Source: Dactylellina haptotyla (lineage: Eukaryota > Ascomycota > Orbiliomycetes > Orbiliales > Orbiliaceae). From it: 64,000 bases of DNA. How positions within the stretch are numbered: position 1 is the stretch's first letter; every line of letters begins with the position of its first letter. Below are positions 12,061-22,709 of the stretch, piece by piece. The DNA lies in NCBI GenBank assembly GCA_031310005.1, contig CM062379.1, positions 2,418,001 to 2,482,000 of the forward strand, given 5' to 3'. The translations under genes were made by a program, and so were the position numbers. The notes beneath the pieces are model-generated. The model was not told the origin of the DNA and made no database searches. It saw only the letters and a list, made by a program, of their open reading frames with translations.

Positions 12061-14132
12061 ATGCAGCCGAAGTTATTGGATCTTCCCATTGAGATTCTGT
12101 ATCTCATAGTTGGTTTCGTGAGTTACATTCCTCGCACTCGTGAATATAATAGCGTCATATCGATTGGGTACGCTCTTACTGACTGCAATGAGTTAATAGG
12201 TCGCCTCAGACAGCCAAATACTCTTCATAATCCGTCTTACTTGTTCACTTCTGTACCAGGTTGCATCCAAGTATCTTTATAAGGAACTGGTGATAAAGTC
12301 CAATTCTGCAGGTCTCAAATACTTGGAACCTCTATATACCAAAAAATTCGCCAACGCAATCACCGCCATAAAGATAGTACTAGTTCCTTATCAAGGTAAC
12401 GACCGAATCATTCAAAATCTTGGATTGCAAAGGTGTACGAATGTTTTTGATATTGGCGGCTTGACTTCCGAGAATCTGGAAGCTTTGATGTAAGTTATTA
12501 TGCAGTGAGCATTACGAACCACGTTCTTCCAATTAGCCCACTTACTGATATTTAGTGCGTGTACAGAATCCCGAATCTGGGATTGTTAAAAGTAAAGCAA
12601 GTGGCGAAATATATAGGCCGATGGCCCCACATAAAACATCTGGTATTGCCTGTTACCTTGAACCTTCTAGGACTTAGAGATTTCCGTAAAAATATGATGC
12701 GTCTTGACCGTCTTTCATGTCTAGAGTTTGATGTCATTTGGCCCCGGAATAACAGTTATATTCGAATGGACCTGAATTTAATCTGGGATGTTGTCAACAA
12801 TAACCTTAATTCTCTGAGATGTTTAAGAGTTAATCTTGCACGTTGGGACATCTCTCGCAGGAAACAGATCCGAAGAAAGGCTGATAGCCCACCGGTAAGA
12901 ATGGCCGATTTTATAATGCATGTTACCAATTTCCAAGCTACCATGGTTTTGAGCCTCAGGAATCCAGCTCTTCGAGTTCTATTTCCCATCAATCGACAAC
13001 AGTGGCCGAGAAACTTCAATCTCCGAATTTTACAATTGGGGTGGGCACCTTTAACAGTGGCAGCTCACTATCATACTACCATTTTTCGGACCGATATTTT
13101 GGAAATACTCAGTTTAGTAGACTGCTTAATAGCCGATCGCCTTTTCGAAAGGCTGTCGGGATACTTTTTAAGGCTGCGGTGCTTGCAAATTGTGAACAGC
13201 ATATCCCTCAAGGTTCTAACGCAGGAATTGCCAAAACTCAAACCATTAAGGGCTTTGTATATTGTTCCCAAGGAACATGAGACAGAAATATTCGACTATA
13301 GCTGCCTGGATGCTCACCGAAAGGATTTAAGAGTACTATGGCTGACACACCCAGAGCCTGTGGAAACAGACGCAATTACGCCTGATACAAGTGAACATGT
13401 CCTTCAATGGTACGGAACCGCAATGGACTTTAGCTTATGGACAAGGCTCGAAGAGCTAGCTATCCCCAGGGCAAAGTGGCTGGTAAGTTTTCTATTTAAG
13501 TAAAGATTTTCCCCGTCTCGCACACAAAATTTCCAACGTCTGTGAAAAGTATTTTTTTGATATTTATACCCTGTTCTCGGCAATATCGGCTTCAAGATTT
13601 AGTGTTATTTCGCTTACTCTTCTCTATATTTTTGGTTGCGATTGCATTATTCTGTGATTCTCTAGCGTCTGGCAATGTGACTGTGTGATTATCATCGTGA
13701 TATATATATTCTAACAAAAGAAATATAAAATGACTAACGACGGAACACATACAGGACACCTTCCTGCCTCCCCCATCTTTGCGATTCTTGCGATTCATTC
13801 GGAGCACGAACAACTGCCAAAAGTTTCCAATTATAAGATACGAGGAAATACTAACAACTTACTGCACACGCCAATTTAGTTTATTGAAGGGACAAGCGCT
13901 TAACTTAGAAGTTTTATTTTTAAATGAAACTTACATTGAGTCGGATACTAATATGTCCTTGGTTCTCGCTGTTATGGGATATGATTTGGTTCCAAATTCA
14001 GTATCAGAAATTGTTCTTAAAGCAGAAATAGTGCCTGAATACAAAATAGGAAGTAAATGCTCTAAAGTTTCCATATTCGGCCTCGAAGACGATCCCAGAG
14101 TCCTCTGGCGTTGGATCGATAATTTTCTATAG
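12061..14132 (+). CDS. F-box protein with leucine-rich body (paralogue B)
   Basis: Paralogue of the F-box gene at 5070-6937. Exons 12061-12117, 12200-12489, 12567-13482, 13755-14132 give 546 aa. Exons 1, 2 and 4 have exactly the same lengths as in paralogue A (57, 290, 378 nt), and all three introns fall at the same codon positions. The F-box reads LLDLPIEILYLIVGF, then IIRLTCSLLYQVASKYLYKELVIK. A 50-residue central stretch beginning LSCLEF shares 28 identical residues with A. It ends WRWIDNFL (A: WRWIEKFM). An upstream in-frame ATG at 12016 would add 15 residues, but homology favours 12061. Intron 3 is 272 nt against 94 nt in A. No stop codons or frameshifts, so both copies look functional. 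The target protein is unknown. Confidence 0.75.
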
Positions 14133-15866
14133 ATATGGCCCCTTAACCAGCATTTGTTCGGATGTATATTTATTTATATTAAAATTTTCTGCAGTACGTT
14201 TATGATGCGATCTGGTAGTAAGAAGGAAGTCCTCTTCTTGGAAATTCTTTTTTAATACCTTGTGCGTATCGACAATTCTCTTGGTTTGGAATTAAGCATA
14301 GCTTGGAATTTCTAACTCCTGGTACGAAGCAGTTAAATAATCAAGGCACCAACTAATTAATTTAGCCGGAGGTCTGCCGGTTTTTGACTTTGCGATGCCA
14401 GTGTTTCTCGGTATATATCGATATGTCATGTGAGAAGACTAATATTAAATAGCAATGATTATAGCTATCTACTAGCTGATGCGAATTGCTTCATGGTATA
14501 CCGGTATTAAATTTTCTTAAATGCAATAAATACCCCGTAGCTACCTCATTCTTGACAATACCTCCTTATTATCCTTGATATATTGTTTGTATGTGCAGTC
14601 GCGATTGTATATTGTAGGCATATATCGGTTTTATTTATATAGTGGTTAGAAGGGGTGAGACTGGTCTCAAAGGGTCAACGTATGCTTGCCTGGTGATGAA
14701 TATAAATAGTTCAAATAATAAATAAATAGTTCAAAAATCAAAAACAAAACATTCGAAAACAATTACTCCACCCCAAACTGACATAACTGCCCCGTCTGGC
14801 TTCGAGATCAAATAGACATAATAATAAATGCCAATAATATCAATTTGAAAGGCCCCACAATATGCTTCTGTGATTTGGTACAATCATCCTTGGTAAAAAT
14901 GCTTCAACATTGCAACCTCTTTACCCTCCAAGAAACCATATCCTCTTCGACACAACCTGCGCTTAAAGACCACGAAATTAAGCCGCCAGAAGACAAAGCT
15001 ACAGTTATACTTGAAAAGTTGAAAAAGCTTTAAACGAAAAGCAAAAGGAAGCAGAAGAGAGGAGGAAGGCGGAGCTGGCCAGCTTTGCCCTGCCAGACCC
15101 GCCTCCTTCTATCCTGCCAGACCCGCCACCTCCTACAAGTACTACTACTACACCAAATCAGAGATCTCGGCACCATAAATATGCGACAAGACAAATCACG
15201 GCCGAGAGCCGACTCGAGCGAGCGAGTTCGGGCCTTCAAAGGGTCCACGGAGGCTAAATGCATTTAAATGTAAGTTCATTGTTCAAATATTACCAATCTT
15301 CCTTTTTTGTAAGAATTCGCTGTATTACTAGTTATATCTACAAAGTTTAATATTTCAATACGCATATATATTGTACATATTTAGCTAATATTCCTAACTT
15401 AGATCTGGCGGGTCATTTATTGTCTTGTTGATGTTTCAGCGTATGCTTTAATACTCTTCGTTGCACCGATTCGGTTGTTGCGACGCCTAAAGGTCAAGAG
15501 AATAACCTCGAAGGCCGGTGTCGAACCAAACCGAACAAAGTTGCAAGTTTAGCTTCGTCCCAACACTGCTCGAAGGTGTCGATGCAGTTTCGAATCACGG
15601 TCTTCACAACTTATAATAGCGGTCTTGTACCTAGCATTACAATATCACAATAGTATAATCAAGCACACTGTTAGCGAGTACTTTGCGTTGTGTAGAATTG
15701 TCAACCGCTAGTTATTCGACATCCAGTGCCAAACCAAACCAGACAACGTTGCGTCCGACATCAACCTTCTAAGCTCCTCGAAACACGTCATCTAACCTCG
15801 CGTAGTCTACAATTTCATCGTCCTACATCCAGCTTCCCAGTATATCCAATAGCAAGATAGCCCAAA
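14133..15866. other. AT-rich intergenic region
   Basis: Long AT-rich stretch between F-box B and RPN9. The middle holds a possible broken ORF, listed separately. The last 300 bases are the RPN9 promoter and leader, with repeated short motifs such as CCAAACCGAACAAAGTTGC near 15528 and CCAAACCAGACAACGTTGC near 15732. No terminal repeats or transposase remnants were recognised. Confidence 0.45.
14845..15257 (+). pseudogene. Possible broken ORF with one frameshift
   Basis: Two adjacent reading frames look like parts of one protein. Frame A (14845-15033) ends ...EDKATVILEKLKKL then stop. A second frame overlapping its end continues KALNEKQKEAEERRKAEL, then a Pro-rich repeat (two PDPPP units) and a basic RSRHHKYATRQ stretch, stopping at 15257. 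A charged coiled-coil-like segment runs smoothly across the junction if a single-base change is allowed, which suggests a decayed gene. No family recognised. It could also be chance in low-complexity sequence, or an unusual intron. Confidence 0.2.
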
Positions 15867-17174
15867 ATGACGGTCAACATCGAGGCGTTCCTTTCCGAGG
15901 AACGCGAAAAGGCGGATGACGAGCTTGCCATCATGTTTATTAACTTCGAAGAGCTGTGGTCACGACGATTATGGCACCAGCTCACTGAGGCCCTCCTCGA
16001 TTTCTTCAGCAAGCCAGAAAGCTCGAACCAGCGTCTGTCGATATATCAGACATTCGTCTTGTCCTTCGCCGATAAAATAAACCAGTTGAACCTGGTTTCG
16101 TTAGGGCTGCTAGCCGCGTCACAGATCAAAGGTCGAGCTCCCCGCCATTCAGACACATCAGATATGTAGCTGGTCTCAGCTCCAGGAGGAACACAAAATG
16201 CTAATTTACGTTTTGTATCAAATATACAGACAAGAACGATGCGTTGAACTTCTTGGACGAGCTCAAGGGTAAGGTGAAGGGAACATCACAGGAGGCGTAT
16301 GTCTACGCCACAGTTGAAGGAGCCAAGATCAAGCTACAGCTAGAAGACTTTGAGGGCGGAAGAACGGACCTGGACGAGTCCGAGAAGATTTTGGACAAGT
16401 TTGATTCGGTAGATTCGATGGTTCACGCTTCTTTCTACAGCGCCAACGCGGATTACTATCACGTATGCAAGCTAAGCTTCCTTATCCTTATCACGAGTCC
16501 GCGTCCAGCCCCACCACTGACATACAGCGAATTCGCGACAAAAAAAACAGGCACGACAGGAATTTGCATCTTACTACAAAAACTCCCTCCTCTACCTCGC
16601 ATGCATCAACATTGACGACCTCCCCGCCGAAGAGCGCCAATCGCGTGCTTACCACCTTGCCGTCTCCGCGCTCGCCGCCGACACAATCTACAACTTTGGA
16701 GAGCTCCTCCTCCACCCCATTCTCGACTCTCTGAAAGGAACACAACAGGAATGGATCCACACACTTCTATACGCGTTCAATGAGGGCAACATTGGCAAAT
16801 ACGAGGGCCTTACCGTGCATCTCTCGAAAGAGCCAATCCTCGCTAGCCGTGGCGACTTTTTACGCCGAAAGATCAGATTGAGCGCCCTTACCGAAGCCGT
16901 CTTCGTACGACCGCCGAATGAGAGGGCCCTATCGTTTACGACTATCATGAAGGAAACTCAGGTTGCTCCGGATGAGGTTGAGCATCTGTTGATGAAGGCG
17001 CTGAGTTTGGGATTGATTCGGGGATCGATAGATCAGGTTTCGGGTATTGCGAGGATATCGTGGGTACAGCCGAAGGTGCTCACCATGCAGCAGATCAAGG
17101 GTATGAGGGACCGGTTGACCGAATGGGACTCCGGTGTCAGCCAGTTGAGCGTTTGGATGGAGAACAAGATGTGA
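15867..17174 (+). CDS. RPN9: 26S proteasome regulatory subunit Rpn9 (PSMD13)
   Basis: Non-ATPase lid subunit of the 19S regulatory particle, needed for lid assembly. Exons 15867-16131, 16230-16462, 16551-17174 give 373 aa (yeast Rpn9 is 393). Helical repeats lead into a C-terminal PCI domain: ASRGDFLRRKIRLSALTEAVF, then a winged-helix part (LSFTTIMKETQVAPDEVEHL, ARISWVQPKVL). The short conserved EFASYYKNSLLYLACINIDDLP follows intron 2. Its acceptor was set at 16550 because that keeps the frame and the spacing seen in yeast Rpn9. The donor of intron 1 is a weak GTCGAG, but frame and homology fit (ASQIK|DKNDALNFLDEL). Converges on the J-protein gene. Confidence 0.9.
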
Positions 17175-17448
17175 ATGATATGAAACTTGTATGGATCATA
17201 TAGCGAATGCATACCGGCCCTGAAATTGAGCCCGTTGACTGTATTCTAGCCTTGCTGCGAAAATATGGAGAAAGGAAGCCCAGGCCACATCTAAGACCGA
17301 GATATATATGCTTGAATACACTCGTAGAATATGCCAGTGAGAACTAGTACAAGAATACCCCCAAAATCATCAAGAATAACCGCATCCAATGGAAACATAA
17401 GAACACCAATGCGCCATACCAAAGTTGAGTGTAGCTAATAGGAAATCC

Positions 17449-18516
17449 TTAATAGTCGCCGTCGAACTCTTCATCCTCTTCATCCACATGTTCATCCACG
17501 TCTTCGAAATACTCCTTGTCTTCTTTCTCCCCATCCTCATCATGATCAACGGCATCACCTAAGTCCTTCCCGCTCAAATCCCCACTTAAACACACCTCCC
17601 CATCAGGTAACATCCGCCTCATCCTCTCCTCCCTCACCGCCTCCAACCCACCACCGTGCCCCTCTGGATCCCGCATTCTCAAAAAAGCCTGCACCCTCCC
17701 ATCCTTCCCACCAATCGCAATAGCCTCCTTCCGCATCCTCCACAGATCCCGCTGGATATCCCGATTTCGCCTATCCCTCCGTTCCTCATAGGTAGTCGTA
17801 AAGCTATCCACCCTCGCAAGCTGGATCAACACGCCGGTAAACGATAACAGCAGAATGATCGTGACAAAGTTCGTATGTGTCGTGAACGGCTTCGGTGCTT
17901 CGCTATCGTTACTATTCCCAGTACCGGGACTCGAGTTCGTTCCCGGAAAGCCATCTCTCATACCCTCGCTTCTGTACCAGCGCTCCCAGTCTTCCCAGGT
18001 GGCGTTCCCGGCCGGCGAGGTCTTCCATGGTCCTGCAGCATAAGCTGCCGCTGTGGGACGGCGAGGGTCTGATCGTATGTGCGAGCTCGTGCCGTTCCAG
18101 CCGACACCGTAGACGTCGTAGGACTTTTTCTTGGTAGGATCGGAGAGGAGCGCGTTCGCGGCGACGATGAGTCTGAAGCGTTCCGTGCGGGTGGCTTTGG
18201 AGAGGTAGGCGGATGGGTGGTCCGCAGTTGGTGCGCAGTCCGGGTGGTAGAGCTTTGCGAGCTGGTAGAAAGTGGTCTTTTGGTAGGCTGAGGAGTGCGG
18301 CTGGTTGAAAATCTCGTAGGGAGTAAGCTGGGAGAGGGGTTTGGACGGCCAGGAGAGCGTGGGAGGGTTAGAATGGGAGGCGTAGGTGCGGAATTGGATT
18401 TGAGGTTGTGAGCCTTCATTCGAGGGACGACCGCCAACCGGGAGGAAAGCACAACAGCAGCTTGCGAGAAGGCTGCATTTCGGCAGGATCGCGGCAGACG
18501 GCCTTGCTATGTACAT
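17449..18516 (-). CDS. J-domain protein, mitochondrial-type, one membrane span
   Basis: Single-exon gene, 355 aa. A Cys/Ala-rich N-terminus with few acidic residues suggests an organelle signal. A J domain at about 64-140 starts LTPYEIFN, has the HPD motif at 91-93 (LYHPD) needed to stimulate Hsp70 ATPase, and ends DPTKKKSYDVYGVGW. There is no Gly/Phe or zinc region, so this is a class III (type C) J-protein. A hydrophobic span at about 217-235 (FVTIILLLSFTGVLIQLA) is followed by a basic RRDRRNRDIQ stretch. The C-terminus is strongly acidic (Asp/Glu runs). I infer a membrane-anchored Hsp70 co-chaperone, probably in mitochondria; no yeast orthologue is obvious to me. Confidence 0.75.
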   Translation of the reverse strand: MYIARPSAAILPKCSLLASCCCAFLPVGGRPSNEGSQPQIQFRTYASHSNPPTLSWPSKPLSQLTPYEIFNQPHSSAYQKTTFYQLAKLYHPDCAPTADHPSAYLSKATRTERFRLIVAANALLSDPTKKKSYDVYGVGWNGTSSHIRSDPRRPTAAAYAAGPWKTSPAGNATWEDWERWYRSEGMRDGFPGTNSSPGTGNSNDSEAPKPFTTHTNFVTIILLLSFTGVLIQLARVDSFTTTYEERRDRRNRDIQRDLWRMRKEAIAIGGKDGRVQAFLRMRDPEGHGGGLEAVREERMRRMLPDGEVCLSGDLSGKDLGDAVDHDEDGEKEDKEYFEDVDEHVDEEDEEFDGDY

Positions 18517-18602
18517 GGCGGAGGAGGTGCGACCATGGTAGGCCGGTCCGGTGGCATGAATGTGAACCGGGCAGGCGTCGACGTTGTGGGAGATGTCGCC
18601 GG

Positions 18603-18611
18603 CTTATATAA
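18603..18611 (-). promoter_or_regulatory. TATA-like element upstream of the J-protein gene
   Basis: TTATATAA about 90 bases upstream of the J-protein ATG on the minus strand. Position and sequence fit a core promoter; no other support. Confidence 0.35.
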
Positions 18612-18958
18612 ATTTCTCAGGTGAGATGGTGCCAATGCACCAGCGCGGTTGGAGAAGTCTGAACGTCATTGACTTTTAGGCTGGCCGCACGTCTGTCACA
18701 GCGCAGCAACACATACAAAAAGTAAAGGAGATAACAAACTTGACAGTAAGACAGAAGCCGCCCAAAAAATAAATAGATATAATATAAAGCCAAAAGAAAT
18801 ATGGGGGTAAGCGTATTCGATGACAGAAATAAACAACCAAAAGACTCCTCATAGCACGGTCGTGAGAGTATTAACATTATCGAAACCCCTCTCCCTGTTG
18901 AACCAATCCTATAAACACCAGAAAACCAGGCCAAAAGATCCAAAGAAAACCCCAAAAG

Positions 18959-21267
18959 TTAACCAGCCATTTGACTCCTGCTTGCTAATTCCATCTTCAT
19001 CTGCAGCCAACTGAAAAACGACGGTGACCTGCAAAATTTCTTGTAGAAAGCCTCCTCCATCTTGTTTCTTTGAAAATTCGTTTTTCCTTTGAATTCTACC
19101 CCGCTCCCATACTTTGAGAGATTCTGCAAGAACTCTGTCTCGGAAAAACAGCCGTATTCGAAGGGGTCGATGGCCGAAGCCGGGGTTATGAGCTGCGCAA
19201 AGTATCGGTCAAGAGGGGCGAGGAATCGAGCTGTTAGGTAGGCGAAATGCCGTCGAACAAGTCGACTGACTTCGGCGGGCGATCCGTCTGCGCGGCAAAT
19301 TTCATCGAGTTGCTTTAGGAATTCCCAATCCCGAGACATATACCCTTTTGGCTCCTGGCTAACAACGTCAAAACTTGATTCCTCCCGGTGGGTGGATTTT
19401 GACCTTCTGTGAAGGCTTCCGTTTCTGTTTCGGATCGATTAGCTTCGGGCTTTTTTTTTTTTAACTTATATTTTTGTAAAAATAAAAATAAAATGAAAAA
19501 AAAGGGGAAAACTGATCACACATACTTGCGGATGGGTTCTGTGAGGTGGACGACATATGGCGCCTCTTTGAGAGAGAAAGACTGTAGAAGGGTTTTCTTT
19601 GTCGGAGGTGTCTGTAGTCTCTTTAAGATGAAAGGGTTTGTTACTCCAATTAAGTAGTGGTTCGTTGTAGCCTGTGATTAATCTTTAGTGATCGTGTTTA
19701 GAAGTTCCAGTTGTTTGGCTCGCGACTTACACCGCCGTGCGACTGTGAAAATATGTCTACAAACCCCTCAGTTAGCCAACTGCGATCAAACCACAATGGT
19801 AATGTAGTATCTGTGTTAAATACCTGAATGCATGGTAATATATGGCCGGTAGTCACCGGCGAATGGTATCTGCGCGTCGATATGGTCAATCATCGAATGT
19901 TTCTATGGTTAATGGGATTTTACACTTACTGGCCGGATTAGATCGAAAGCAAGTGATACAAACTCGCTACAAACCCTTGGATCAAGGGATAAAGCGACCA
20001 GAGGCTCACACAAAAGTACCTAGACTTGGTCAATATCCTGCTTAACCTCGTTTGAAGGAATTCTTCAAATCACAACATACTCTTTCATATATAATGTATA
20101 GATCACCGACATTTGGCAAATACTCGGCGACTTGTTTCCAAGATCCTACAGGATCAAGGGCAAATATATCAATCGGGTGGTTCTGCTTGACCGACTCCTT
20201 GCGCACTAGGCCCTGTAGTGGATACGAGGCGTGCAGGGGACTAAAATTGAGTCAGCATTGGACTGGGGCTATTTGTAAGAAATACAGTTGTAACCCACAT
20301 GTGCAGATTAAAGATGGATCCAAAGAAGGGGAGTTCCATTTCTCCGGGCCTTGGAGATGGCCAGTTTGCAACTTGAGCGCAAGCGGATTCCATCAACGCG
20401 GCGCTGGCCCCGAAGTCCAACAACGGCAAGGTCTTTGCCAACATCTGGTCCCGGAAGAGAGTTGTAAAGTCATACTGCGATATAACGACGAAAGATTTTT
20501 GGCCGTATTTGCGTTTGACGGTCTCATCCCGCTGCTGGCGAAACAAGCAGTAGCCGAACCAGTACTCGGGATGGGGAACCAAGTCGGAGGCCGGAACTTT
20601 GATATCTGTGGAGGTGTGGCGGAAGCGGAAATGGAAGGAGGTATCTGTCGTCAGGTCATCCGGGTTGTTTCTGTCCGGGAAGCTGTTGAAGCAGATTGTC
20701 GTTAAATCCGCGGGGGAAAATGGGGCGTATGGATAGATCCATTCGATCTCAGGGCCTGTGGCATCGCCGCGGTAAGGTTAGTTGATTGGAGGTGACTAAA
20801 GGGAAATTTGATGCCCAGCTTACCCAGGTCAACATTGAAGTCGCAAACAACGCTGCGTGCGCACGAAATTACGGAAGAATTAGTGTCCTGTTTGATATCA
20901 AAGACAAAAACGAGGGAAGGTCCGCGGGGAATGTTGGTACTAACAAGGCTATCAGCCATTCCCGCAACTTGTCGAGTGGGAATGGGATTTCCGGGGCGGC
21001 GTCCTTGAGTTCGTCGAGCTTGAGTTTTTCGGTATGGGTCTGTTCGTCCGGCGGCGACGAAGACAAGCCATTGGTATTGTTCTTGCCCTGCTTCTCGGAC
21101 GAAGGCGCTTTAGACTCGTCTCCGGTCATGGCGTCGTAAAAGTGGTCGTCGTCGTCTTCTACGAGTCGCAAGCCCCAGCCGTTACCGCACCATGGCGGGA
21201 GCTCGAGGTGTTGCATTCGCTGGAAAGGCCTTTTGGGCAGGGATTTGGAGGGACCATTCAGGTGCAA
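18959..21267 (-). CDS. DENN-domain protein, DENND6/FAM116-like Rab exchange factor
   Basis: DENN proteins are Rab guanine-nucleotide exchange factors; DENND6A acts in endosomal recycling in animals. Nine exons: 21267-20945, 20852-20824, 20755-20299, 20240-20081, 20019-19930, 19869-19824, 19756-19731, 19671-19526, 19424-18959, all in frame, 580 aa (human DENND6A 608). The order matches the family: WLIAFVVCDFNVDLGPEIEWIYP, SFPDRN, EYWFGYCLFRQQRDETVKRKYGQKSFVVIS, LLCEPLVALS, PFAGDYRPYITMHS, HYLIGVTNPFILK, and the C-terminal FLAPLDRYFAQLITP and KKFCRSPSFFSWL. Two exons are tiny (29 and 26 nt). The acceptor of the last intron could instead be a CAG 15 nt further on. An alternative start at the Met of MQHLELPPW is possible. 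Not recognised in yeast, so a naive search may miss it. Confidence 0.85.
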
Positions 21268-22400
21268 GGGCCAGGCGACGTACGTAGGCGGAAGGAACCG
21301 AACTTGGAAAAGAAGAAAGGAAACGTAAACGAAAGATGGTTAGGAAAAGAACGAGGGAAAAGGACGGACAGATTGGAAACAAGAGATGAGATGAGATGAG
21401 ATGTCAAGAAATATGTAAAGACGATCGAATAACAAAAAAGAGGGAGGAGGAAGCGGGTTGGTAGATAAAACAAATCTGTTGGATCGAAAAAGCTCCTCCC
21501 ACAGGCGATATTTTAATAGCCCGTTTCAAAATGCCCGGCCCGGCTGGTGTCGTGCATAAACGAGATTTGGGACGTCTGCTGCTGCTGACGGCCTGCAGCT
21601 GCTTGTTCCTTCGAAGATGCTTCTTCCTTCTTCCTCTCGCCTGGTCCGTCCGAGCCCTGCGGCAGACGAAACGAGCAAAAGAGCCGCTGGCGGGCGGCCG
21701 TTGTCAGGCACGATGAAGCCAAGGCCGGAAGCCCTTCTTTCGCAGCGGGCGGTTCCGCGGGAGCACCCAATTGCAATCTGGCTGGCAATCGCCGGGGGGA
21801 CAGAGGATTACTCTCGACTCTGCGATTGTATGTGATATTGCAATGCGATATGATTAATATGACAAAAAGCGCCCTGCAGGAGGATATCAGATAATACTAC
21901 GTGAGAATGAGATCGCATTATTATCGGCAAATTAAACATTTCCATGGGTGGATGCTCACTAAATTAGCCTGGTCCGATTACACGGGCAGACGGACAAGGG
22001 TCTCCTCCTGGTCTTCTTCTGCCCGGGTCCTGTCCCGTTGTTCTGTTGTTCTTGTTCGGTGCTGGTCCTGTTCGGGTCTGGTCTGATGTTCGAGGTTGTT
22101 GGCTGTGGTGGGATGGCTCCTGCAGCTTCCTTCCCCCGCCGCCCGCATAACTTATCAGATTAATTTCCACCGCATCGACGCACCCACCGCCAACCTGCAT
22201 TCGCATTCCCATCGCACCTCTCCCACAACCACCCTCCTCCTCCTCGACCGCGCCATCTCCCACATCGGCACCCGCTTCCTCCGTCCTGCCAAGCTGCCGT
22301 GCGTTAAATCTCTCCCTCAGCTCCCTTACTAAGTCGGCCTCGGCAGCTACCGTGGCATTCCTGACGTCTGCGTGTGCTACCCCACGTCCGATTCGCTAAC

Positions 22401-22432
<32 letters not shown>

Positions 22433-22709
22433 ACCCAACCCCACGATCGATCGCATCATCCGATAATTTGATATCTAGTATCGATATCCGGCGCCACAAA
22501 CGCCCCTCTACCCGGGTTTCTCGTTCTCGCGCACTCTCGCACGCACATGCTGGTCGCTTCTTCCGATTTTTGGACAGTGATATCAAGCTCCCTCAGAGCT
22601 TCGGAGTTCTAAGGTCCCGAGCTTTCTCACCTGCCAACCACTTGGACCTTTTAACCACCGTCTGAGAATCTCAAATCGGAACAATTTATCAGAATACGGA
22701 GCAGCCAAG
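21268..22709. other. Divergent intergenic region, DENND6-like / VAC14
   Basis: 1.4 kb shared upstream region. It holds GAGAT-type repeats near 21383-21400 and a CA dinucleotide run (listed separately). ORFs at 21513-22665 lie in opposite strands and frames and are low complexity. No gene supported. Confidence 0.4.
22401..22427. repeat. CA dinucleotide microsatellite
   Basis: An uninterrupted CA run of about 13 units in the VAC14 upstream region, about 280 bases before its ATG. Likely to vary in length between strains. Confidence 0.9.

Noticed and set aside
22372-22665. ORF containing THTHTH repeats
   Set aside because: This is translation of the CA microsatellite.
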